A stretch of 40,104 nucleotides of DNA from Mucidula mucida (Eukaryota; Basidiomycota; Agaricomycetes; Agaricales; Physalacriaceae), in the NCBI GenBank assembly GCA_015501055.1, contig JADNYV010000313.1, positions 1 to 40,104 of the forward strand, written 5' to 3'. Positions 21,379 through 30,209 of the stretch are shown piece by piece. The notes beneath the pieces are model-generated. The model did no database searches. It had not been told where the DNA came from and saw only the letters and a list, made by a program, of their open reading frames with translations. How positions within the stretch are numbered: position 1 is the first letter of the stretch; each line of letters begins with the position of its first letter. The position numbers were made by a program, and so were the translations under genes.

Positions 21379-24300
21379 AAGGCACAAGTTCCATTCTGCG
21401 CCAGAGTCACTCCATGAGGGCTGCAGAGGGTAGCGTGACATCAAGGGGTTCAGTATTGGGGTGGCATGATTGGAATAGATGGATGGAAACTGCGACATAG
21501 GGACTTCAATTGAGCAAGCACAGGTGGCTTTGGCTTGTTCGGGTACTGTCGGTGAAATCACGGATAGCTTCGTCGGCATTCTTGAGATTGCATGCCGGTT
21601 CCCATGTCTGCTCGTGTGTGCCATAACCCTTCCAGTAACCTTGTATTGAAAACCCCTGCGGTACTTCCGGGAATTAACCACTTTCTCAACCTCCCATTCC
21701 GGTTCGGCTCCTTCCAGCACAGGTGGTGGACCGTGTCTGGGGTTGTGTCGGAAATTGCGGCTCGTGGTAAGGCGTCAACAGGGCCTCATTGAACACGGGA
21801 TGGATGCTTTTCCACGTGTGAGGAATCTGGAGCTTGTAAGAGCTCGTCCCAACTTTCTTGATCACTTTGAACGGCCCAAGGTTTGTCATCAGCTTCTTCA
21901 TTGGTCGGTCCGTGCTGAGATTCGTCCCTTCCAGCCATACTTTGTCGCCCCCTTGTATCTACTGCGTCTGTCCGCTTCCTGTCATAAAACCGTTTCATGT
22001 CCTCCTTTGCCATCTTCAATGCTGACCCCACTTCATCCCATGTCTTCCTCATGCCGTCGGCAAACTCCTGCGCAGTCTCATTTCTTGATGCGTTTTTGGA
22101 GCGGTGCCTTTGTAGGGATGTCTGCCCATGTCTGCGAAGAACGGAGTGACTTTGGTCGCCGAGTGAACTCGATCGTTGTAAACGAATTCAGCAGAGGGTA
22201 GCCATTTGTGCCAGTTGTTCTGATGGTAGTTGACAAATAACCGTAAGAAATGTTCTATCTCTTGGTTCAACCGTTCCGTCTGCCCATTTGCCTGTGGATG
22301 ATACGCCGTTGTAAAGTTTCCTTGATGCCCAACAGCCGGTACAACTCCTTCATGAAACGCGAGTGGTATTGTGGACCGCGATCATGTATCATCTGTCGTG
22401 GCATCCCATGTATGGGGAAAATGCGATCACGGTAAATGCGGGCCATGCCTTCTGACGTCAGAGTGGTGTGTGTCGGTATGATGCGTAATCGCTTTGTGAA
22501 ATGGTCCACAAACGTGCTGATCGCGTTGTATCCTCCTGATTCCGGCAGTTCTCCAATCATGTCCGTCCCTACTATCTCCCATGGCTCGCTTGGCACATTA
22601 ATAGGATGAAGAGGTGCAGCCGGCTTCGTGCGATGTGACTTTGTAACCTGGCATTTTTGACACCCTTCCACATATTCACGGACGTCTCGGCTAATTCCTG
22701 GCCACCAATAGGTATGTGATCAGCTCGAGGGTCTTGTATCGTCCGGGATGCCCTGCAAGCTGTGCGTCATGGATGCATTCCAATAACTTTCCCCGCAATT
22801 CCTTGTCCTTCGGTATGTAAATACGATCTTTCCACATAATAAGTCCATTTTCCTTCTCTTCCCATCCTTTTTCTTTGTTTTCTAATGCTTTTTGTACGTA
22901 TCTGTCTTTGTTTCCTTTTCTTTGTTTGATTTTGTTAAGTAATTCGTCCTCCGGTGTATCTACTGTATGTAAAGAAATTGAATTTGTGAAATAAAAAACT
23001 CCGGCTTGAGCAAAACAATGTTTTCGTTATCTTTTTCCCCCTTCTCAAGGCCTGTCATCCTTGACAAGGCATCAGCTTTCCCCATCGTCTTGCCCGGCTT
23101 GTGAATCATCTGTATGTCATACTCCGCCAACTCCGTAACCCATCGCGCCTGCCTCCGATTCAACTTCTGTGGCTTCCGGAAGTACTGGAGGTTTTGATGA
23201 TCGGTAAACACCTCCACCGTTTCCTTGCCCTAGGAGATATTGCTCCAGTCGTCAATCGAGTCCATAATAGCCATCATCTCTTTGTCATAGATCTCATAAT
23301 TGCGCTCACTTCGTTCAGCGCGCGAGACCGAAAGGCTACTGGTCTCCATTTTCCGTCAACAAACTGGGAAAGAACCGCCCCGTTCGCATAGTTCGAGGAG
23401 TCTGCCTCGACTCAAAACTTGCCGTTGTCGGTGGTACGATCAGAACGGGTTCTTCCGTCATCCTCCGTTTCAACTCCTCAAACGCCTCGTGCTGCTCCAT
23501 GCCCCAAACCCACTCGCCCTTCCCGGTTAGCGATGTCAATGGCTTCGCTACTCCCGCAAATCCCCGGATGAAACGTCGGTAGAAGTTGCAGAAGCCCAGG
23601 AATGACTGTACTTCCTTCTTCTTCGTCGGCTCCTTCCATTCCTTCACTACGGCCACTTTTGCCGGATCCATCTTCACTTCTCCTCCTCCAACAATAACTC
23701 CCAAGTATCTACAGTATGTGCCTCAAAACTACATTTCTCGGGTTTAAATACAACTTATTTACTCGTAATATTCTATACTCGTCGTACAATATGCCTATGT
23801 TCTTCCAAGTGTTCGTAAAATAAGTATGTCGTCTAAGTAAACTATAACATGTCCTTCATCGATCAACTCCTTCAGAATGTGATTCATGAACGATTGGAAG
23901 TTGCCGGCGAGTTTGTGAGTCCGAAGAACATGACTGAGGGCTCGAACAGGCCTCGGTTTGTTCTAAACACCGCTTTCCACTCATCACCTTCTTTGATCCG
24001 GATGTTATTGTAACCCCATCGGACATCCATCTTTGTGAAAACCTTTGCTCCCTTCAACTTGTCGATAAGCTCCTGGATCAACGGCAAGGGTATCGGTTCT
24101 TGATTGTCATGTCGTTCAACTTCCGATAATCTGTACTGGCCGAAGGCTTCCATCCTTCTTTTTGACAAAGAAGAAGGGTGATGCCATAGGTGAAATTGAT
24201 GGCCGTATACGTCCCGTCCGTATGTTTTCTTCCAGGAACTCATCTAACGCCTTCTGCTCGGATGGACTAAGGGGATAAACCTTGCAGTCAACCGGTTTGG

Positions 24301-24565
24301 AACCAGGCATGAGTTCTATCGCGTGATCCCAGGGTCTTCGCTCCGGTAACTTGTCAAAGTCCGCCTTGCTGAATACATCGGAAAATTCCTCAATGTAAGG
24401 TGCAGCAGCGGATGAAGGCTGTTGTGATCTCAGCTTTTCACCGCTTTTGCGATAGTTGTCCCAGTCCATCCAAAAAACGCTCTCCCTCTTCCACTTCTCT
24501 TCTACGTCTTCTCCTTCATCTTCCGGTGAGTTTACTCGGGTAGATAGCCGCAGCGGTCTGGGCAT
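21367..24565 (-). pseudogene. pol remnant: reverse transcriptase, RNase H, integrase, chromodomain
   Basis: Read downward. Reverse transcriptase (about 24565-23760) shows [57 protein letters not shown] and a YLDD catalytic box at about 23820-23850. RNase H and connection (about 23704-22960) show FLGFCNFYRRFIRGFA, FTDHQNLQYF and KADALSR. Integrase (about 22700-22049) shows CQKCQ, DMIGELPESGGYNAI, a DRGPQYHSRF box and NQEIEHFLR. The linker shows GPFKVIKKVGTSSYKLQIP and HPVFNEALL (21901-21750). A chromodomain start (EWEVEKVVNSRKYRRGFQYKV) sits at about 21705-21640. Reading frame changes occur between most blocks, and an in-frame stop occurs near 23230. The element is non-autonomous. Confidence 0.85.
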
Positions 24566-24626
24566 CGATCAAAAGTCAATGTGGATTCCGTCCAGTTGAT
24601 CGTGGGGTTGTGATATCGTAACCAAT

Positions 24627-25232
24627 CTAGCCCCAAAAAGATACTTGTTTTGCCAAGATTGGTAACGGCCAACTCGATCTTTTCGCGTGATCACCGATCT
24701 TCATCCGGACCTCCACAAAACCTTTGATTGCTCCTCCCTTGTTTAGGGTTCCATCCGCATTGTAGACAGGGAGCTTGACCGGTAACTCCTTGATCGGGAG
24801 TCCGTTCTTCTCGACGAATTCTTTATTGACACAAGAACCCGTTGCTCCACTGTCAAGAAGGGCACTCGTTTCCCATTCAGAGCCTGTGTGTACGCTCTCT
24901 ATGGTTACTCGGAGTTTCATGTCCTGCCCCTTTGTTCCCCGGATGTACTTCCTCGACTTTTTTAACTCCGTCACAACTTCCACCGCAGCTTCCTTTGTCA
25001 ACGCTCTGATCGCCATCACCTTCTCTTCCGTTGCTTCTCTCTCTCTCCGCTCCGGCATCCATGCTCTCAAAATTCCCACTGCTCTCGACACTTCATCCTC
25101 TCTTAGCCGTTGTGCGATCCACTCGGGCGTATTTGGCTCAAATCTTTCTTTCGCAGGTTTTGTTGGTGAAGTCGTCGATGATATTTTAGATGTTTCAGTA
25201 CCCGTACTGTAAATAGATTCTGCATCTGACAC
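24627..25232 (-). pseudogene. Retroviral-type aspartic protease segment of the Gypsy element
   Basis: A 201-codon open segment with the catalytic ALLDSGATGSCVN motif at about 24831-24865. A flap-like part (YNADGTLNKGGAIKGFV) follows. The preceding 100 residues are charged and link to gag. The frame ends at 24627 before the reverse transcriptase block, so polyprotein continuity is lost. Confidence 0.8.
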
Positions 25233-25323
25233 CCTTCCTTGATGACTGCTCCGGCAGGACTGCGTCTACTGCGGGAGCTTCGCAAAACCCAACTCTTCGG
25301 CCAGCTTCTTTTCTCCTCGTCGT

Positions 25324-26189
25324 TCATTTCGGTCCATAAACCCCGAATCGTCTGGGGTCGACCCTTCTTGGACAGAACCTGCTGACATGGCCGTGTTCGC
25401 CACAGCTGAAGCAAAGTCCCTTCGACGTGCATTGTCGATGTCCATCGGCCTGCCGGCTCCTCCATAGGTAACACCGGTGGCATCTCGTCGTGTGATTGGC
25501 GTCGGGGGTGGGTTCGTAGGATTGGCTCTTGATGTAGCCGCCTGCGGAGCTTGGGGCCGGGACTGCATGCCGGACCTCTTGCTCGCCGCCGCCTTCTCCA
25601 CAGCTGATCGATCTGAATGATCTGTGCCTTCCAATCCTTGTACTTCTCTGGCAACCCGTCTCGGCTGCCATAATCTGATCAATGATCTTCTCGTTGACGT
25701 TGGTCTCGAGAAGTCGCACGACAAATGCGTCATCCTTCGAATATCCTGCCTGAGTGAGCAGGACCTCGAACTTCTGGAAGAAATCTTGAGCGGTGTCTTG
25801 CCCCTGGCGCAACCGCTCGATCTGGTCTTGCGCGTCTCGCGCGAGGTTGGAATCCACAAATCGCTCCTTCAAGTCTTCCTTGAACTCCGTCCAAGAGACT
25901 GTCCATTCCTCTTCTTCCTCGTCGAAGTTCTGGTCCGAGTAGTTCTGGACCCATGCATCTACATGATCTCCTCGGATATAGGAAAGAACAACATCGATCC
26001 TTTCGGAGTCAGATGTGAGGTTGTTCTTCTTGTCACGGATATATGTGAACATGATCGCCACCAGCTCTTGTACTTGGACTTGTCCCCGTCATAGTCGTAA
26101 GGCTTGTTGACAAGGGATCGGCCTTTGGTTTCGACATCGGCGTGATGAGCGGGTGTGTGAGGAGCGGTTTCGGGTGCTTCGTTGGACAT
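25324..26189 (-). pseudogene. gag remnant with CCHC zinc knuckle
   Basis: The start MSNEAPETAPH at 26189 leads to KSKYKSWW; a one-base shift near 26060 moves to the frame with AIMFTYIRDKKNNL, WTEFKEDLKERF, QDFFQKFEVLL and ETNVNEKIIDQIM. Another shift near 25665 moves to LPEKYKDWKAQIIQIDQL. The knuckle CFSCGEHGHVSRFC (about 25370-25415, C-x2-C-x4-H-x4-C) is in the second frame again. These are the capsid and nucleocapsid parts of the element. At least two indels make it non-functional. Confidence 0.8.
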
Positions 26190-26781
26190 GATGAATCGGG
26201 GTGATAGGATCGGAGAGTGAAAGGGTGAAAGTGGGATATGGGTGATGCGGATTTGATGAAACGGTGAGGGAATAGAGGTTTGGATGAATAAGGAGGAGTC
26301 GCCTAGATCTGAAATAGAATCCAGGACTTGGTAGGTGGGGAATGATGGTGTGTATCGTAAGGTAAGTAAAGTAGGTAGGTATTGTAACTGTCTACACTAT
26401 TTTACCGACTACTGACTATGTATCTACGGAGCCCAAGAGCTCGTTACAAGTTCGCAATTGCCCAGCCGACGTCCCTCTGGTGTGAGGTAAGCCGAAGTTT
26501 TCCTGGGAACGGGGGTTGACCCGTAAACAGCGCCCACTGAAGTGCAACTGCCAAAAGTTCGTTCTCGTGAGAGCGGCTACTTCCAGCACCCGAGGCAGTT
26601 ATCTCTAACTGTTAGCCGGCGCTACTGGGACCAATACACATGTATGCGGACGTGCGCTGGAATTAGGAATCCGTTGATCTGTAAACAGGAAAGGGAATGG
26701 GGAATGTGCGATGATCAAACAGCGAAGTGCTGATCGACGATCAGGATGTGTGGTAGGTGGTAGAAAGTAGTTCCGATCTTC

Positions 26782-27307
26782 TGTTAGCGACTGACTAAGC
26801 CACAGACTAAACCAGGTACCACAGCAAGAACTAAGGAAGAAAACGTTCCGTTCGTAAGACTAGGCTAGGCCAGGTGTATAAACGAGATTGGAACTAAAGT
26901 ACAATGATACTATACTACTGCTTATATACTAGTAAGCCTGTGTTTGGGACTCCTTGTCCATACTGTTTCCGCTAGGGATAACTCCACGCCCTTGACCCAG
27001 TGTTGTATGCTACTAGTCCATGAAACCATTAAATACGAGTGGTAACTGCATGTAAGTAATAATACTGAAACGACCATGTGTGCTACGAGTGTTGGTGGTG
27101 TGTATACAATAGGAAGTCCATGAGGTATCGGCATGTATGATGTCATCCATGTGTTAGGTGTGTGTCCAACATGAGTACGGCTTCGGTAATGAAAAGGAGT
27201 ATGATCGGTGACGAAACAGATGATGAAACAGTCCGTTGGTTGATAAGACAAGCCCCCCGATAAGATATGATAAGATTGAAAATGTGAAAATATGGCGATT
27301 CATAACA
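26782..27307 (-). repeat. 5' LTR (right copy)
   Basis: 526 bp partner of 20837-21366. The internal side begins at 26781 on the minus strand. I could not recognise a standard tRNA primer site there. A perfect 15-base palindrome (CTGATCG-A-CGATCAG) lies at 26730-26744, about 40 bases inside the element. Confidence 0.9.
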
Positions 27308-27538
27308 CATGTACAATATCCTTTCTTTAATCTTAAAAGCTATTGGGATGAATATACAGACAATAAGACCCTGACAGGCCCACCATACGTCTCGAGTTCT
27401 AAAAAGCGTCTCGCGGTACATTTTGAGAGAAGCCAAGTTCGTGTAACTACCGGAATCGCAACGGATGAGCGAAACAAACTGAAATCTGTGGCAAAGGCTA
27501 TTCCATATAAACTACAGGCTGGAGAAGAAGAAAACTAG
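27308..27538 (+). pseudogene. Cut-off C-terminal ORF fragment next to the LTR
   Basis: The frame leaving the right LTR reads as protein-like sequence: FFNLKSYWDEYTDN, TGPPYVSSSKKRLAVHF, VRVTTGIATDERNKLKSVAKAIPYK and a stop at 27536-27538. I do not recognise the family. It may be the end of a gene whose upstream part was lost when the element arrived or recombined. Support is composition only, so this is tentative. Confidence 0.3.
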
Positions 27539-27611
27539 ATATATTCATGGTTTACATAGGCTTGTCGTGATGGATGGTGATGGACGAGAGGCAAGCCGCG
27601 ATCGCGCCATA

Positions 27612-27642
27612 GGCGTAACGCTGCTATTAGCAGCGTTACGCC
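27612..27642. repeat. Perfect 31-bp palindrome (hairpin)
   Basis: A 15-bp arm GGCGTAACGCTGCTA, one T, then its exact complement. GCGTAACGCTGC occurs once more at 27668-27679. It sits between the LTR junction and a GC-rich minisatellite. Confidence 0.8.
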
Positions 27643-27712
27643 TTCAAGTCACAGTGTGACCATGTCTGCGTAACGCTGCATGCCACGGTAACAGGGTCCA
27701 TCACGGCAGTGA

Positions 27713-27814
27713 TGCACGGTAATGATGCACGGTAGCGGCTACGGCCACGGTAGCGGCTACGGCCACGGTAGCGGCCACGGTAGCATGCACGGTAGCACGG
27801 TAGCGGCCACGGCA
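27713..27814. repeat. GC-rich minisatellite
   Basis: Imperfect tandem copies of GCACGGTA / CACGGTAGCGGCTACGGC-like units with a 6-18 base periodicity. No ORF crosses it. The rest of 27539-28301 has no supportable gene. Confidence 0.8.
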
Positions 27815-28301
27815 CTTTTGTGGTGCCCGGGCGGATCGGCCTACGATACAGTTATATCATTTTTTTCGCGTCGTTCATCTGTAGTGCCCTAGCTCGTTTT
27901 GGAACACCTTGAAGGGCCAGGACGGAAGAACCGTCGGCTGCGCATGTCATGGCTTTCCCTCAACCGGGCTGATGTTCGCGCCGCTGACTTAGCCTGGAAG
28001 CCAGCAGACACGACTCTCATGCATGATGCCATCTTTCACAAAGGAGGTACCTTCAGGCCGGACGTTATACAGCTTTGGCTAGCGGCGCTGAGTAAATATA
28101 TGTCAATTAACATCTTCCAACCTCGTTCATGCGGACTCTGGATTGACTGACTTCGCCATTTTACCTTCCACCGTGTTACCCCACGTCTTCCCTCATCAAT
28201 AGTAAATACTGTATGCTCACTTATCAGTCATCCACGGAAGTGAAGTATAATGTGGCTTGTATAAACGGGTTCTATGGTACAAATAAAGGAACTCCACTTC
28301 T

Positions 28302-30023
28302 TCACTGGTAAGAAATACGTATGTCCACACCATTGCTCACAAAGTCCTTGAACAGAGCCGCATGCTCGTCCTTCTCAATCTCTTCGTCGTCGGAATCATC
28401 GTCCGTATCATCGTTCCGCTGCTTCCTCTGCACGTGGATATGAACTTCTCTGAGGGCCGCGATGCGACACTTTTTGGCTTGTTCTGAAGAGCGTGACTGG
28501 ACCAGCCGTTTCACAGCCTCTAACTGCTGGCGATGTACCAGGACTGCGAGGAACGTCAATGCGGGTAAAGGACGATCTGAGTCATCCTTGGACTCTGAAG
28601 AAAGGAATTCAAGAATCGCCATCGGAATGGGATCCTTACTTCCTGCGCCTTCGTTTGCGAAGAAATTGAGTTGAAGGGTACTGAGTGCTTTTTGAGCCGT
28701 AAGCATTGCAATCAGGCGCGTCTCTTTGACACGACATCGACGGAATGCAAGCGACTGTAACATGCAACCAGACCGCTCAAGAAACGCCATGTTACTTCGA
28801 CGGGGCCATAATGGGGGGACGCCCAGATACGATAGAGAGCGGAGAGCGGGGAGTGTCAGATGTCCGAAAACAGCATCGTTTTCACCCGCCGTCGCACAAA
28901 GGTGGAACGTTGATAGACGCATATGAGTTACGACACGAAGGGTCCTGACAGAGGAGGTAATGGAAATCCGAGGAACTTTGAGGGTCTCAAGCAGCGGCGC
29001 GCGATCTAGGATATCCAAGACGTGGACAAGCGGTATGGCAGACTCCCACGGTATGACAGACTCCCATTCAGCCAGAATGTGCAAACTGCGCAGGCAATGT
29101 CCTGCCATTGGTGTCTCGATCAGCCAATCGACTGCCGACAGTGACGTTTCTAACACTTCGACGTGCGGTATGGCCGACAGAATCTTTCGTTCGAATACGT
29201 TGTCGTCCACAATAACCCGAGCAGTATGGACTCCGGCTGCAAGCGGAATGTTGGCATTGTTCATCATATAACTGAGCTCCGGAAAACGGTAATCGAGAAA
29301 CTGGATGTGGAGAGAAATGGAGTGTGCCCTCGAGAATAATCGGATGAATGTCCACAACCCGCCCATCCCGTAATCTTCACAGGTCAAGTAGCCCTCTTTG
29401 GCAATGTGGAAGAGAAGGTGGAGAGGGAGTGCAGACGTTTGCTGGATTCTGCTTCGCAAGGCGTTCCAGTATGCAGCCCGCTCCTCAGGCGACTCGGATA
29501 ACAACGGATGCTCGTATGACTTATCCTTACCCTCGCCGCCAGAAGCAATCAATGGGAGGGTGGTCCAGAGCCTAGGATCAGCGAGAGCGGTATTACGCCA
29601 TCGACGGCAAACCAGAAGGATAGGTTCGTGTATGCGGTGGCAAGCAACGGTCTCTTTGTAAATATTTTCCCGGGGAGTTTGGGAAAGGGCAATGTAAGAG
29701 AGAAAGATCTCGCTCAGGACCTCCTCCGGGAGAGAACGAACTGGAGAGCGGGCAAGAAGTGATTTGTGAGTCTCGATAGAGGAGCGTAGACGTGTCTGCT
29801 CGGCGACTGTTTCCGAAATGAGCCGCTCGACGGCTGTCAGCTTGTCCTGGAGGCATTCTCGGCGCGATTCGAGCACGGACATATTGACGTCCAATTGGTG
29901 AAGCGCCGTTTCGTCTTTCAGCTGCGACTGGGCGATTTTCTCCATAATTTGACTGTCACAAAGAAAGTTGGCGGGCACGACGTCCGTGATCCTGGAAGCC
30001 CTCTTTTGAAATTTCATTGCCAT
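28302..30023 (-). CDS. F-box/leucine-rich protein, intact
   Basis: Single exon, 573 aa. Residues about 28-90 form a coiled coil (heptads through KIAQSQLKDETALHQLDVNM to AEQTRLRSSIETHKSLL). Residues about 95-160 are the F-box (RSLPEEVLSEIFLSYIAL ... VCRRWRNTALADPRLWTTLP). The rest carries degenerate leucine-rich repeats (HVEVLETSLSAVDWL, HCLRSLHILAEW, APLLETLKVPRISI, LTLPALRSLSYLGV, LSTLQLNFF, LTFLAVLVHRQQLEAVKRL) and an acidic patch (DDTDDDSDDEEIEKDEHAAL) before the end. The coiled coil plus F-box order is typical of the expanded basidiomycete F-box family, presumed SCF ubiquitin-ligase adaptors. It is the intact relative of the pseudogene at 9243-10929 and the stump at 20533-20836. Confidence 0.85.
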   Translation of the reverse strand: MAMKFQKRASRITDVVPANFLCDSQIMEKIAQSQLKDETALHQLDVNMSVLESRRECLQDKLTAVERLISETVAEQTRLRSSIETHKSLLARSPVRSLPEEVLSEIFLSYIALSQTPRENIYKETVACHRIHEPILLVCRRWRNTALADPRLWTTLPLIASGGEGKDKSYEHPLLSESPEERAAYWNALRSRIQQTSALPLHLLFHIAKEGYLTCEDYGMGGLWTFIRLFSRAHSISLHIQFLDYRFPELSYMMNNANIPLAAGVHTARVIVDDNVFERKILSAIPHVEVLETSLSAVDWLIETPMAGHCLRSLHILAEWESVIPWESAIPLVHVLDILDRAPLLETLKVPRISITSSVRTLRVVTHMRLSTFHLCATAGENDAVFGHLTLPALRSLSYLGVPPLWPRRSNMAFLERSGCMLQSLAFRRCRVKETRLIAMLTAQKALSTLQLNFFANEGAGSKDPIPMAILEFLSSESKDDSDRPLPALTFLAVLVHRQQLEAVKRLVQSRSSEQAKKCRIAALREVHIHVQRKQRNDDTDDDSDDEEIEKDEHAALFKDFVSNGVDIRISYQ

Positions 30024-30209
30024 GTCTTTCTATGTTCTGGTCAGAGGCGTTTATGAAGCGGATGACGATACATACATTTATCGTAAGGTGGTGGAGGTGG
30101 TGGTTCTGAATGAAAGTCGATCAAGCCGCGTGAGTATTGTCATGTGATTGATTTGTCATGCCGGCCGGTTCGAAGAATGTCTTGTCTTCGCACTGTCCAA
30201 ATGATGCTA

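Larger units (their letters stand above)
20837..27307 (-). mobile_element. Chromodomain-type Gypsy LTR retrotransposon, decayed
   Basis: 6471 bp bounded by two direct LTRs of 530 and 526 bp that start TGTTA and end TAACA. On the minus strand the order is gag, protease, reverse transcriptase, RNase H, integrase, chromodomain, which is the Gypsy (chromovirus) order. A polypurine tract adjoins the 3' LTR. Frameshifts break gag at two or more places and pol at several, so the copy cannot move by itself. The bases flanking the two LTRs (TTGAG left, CATGT right) do not form a target-site duplication. The flanks also do not belong together: F-box stump on one side, unrelated ORF tail on the other. 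Confidence 0.9.

Noticed and set aside
24775..25212. 145-codon plus-strand ORF
   Set aside because: Antisense shadow of the protease segment, which carries the DSGA motif on the minus strand.
25624..26094. 156-codon plus-strand ORF
   Set aside because: It is the antisense shadow of the gag region of the retrotransposon.
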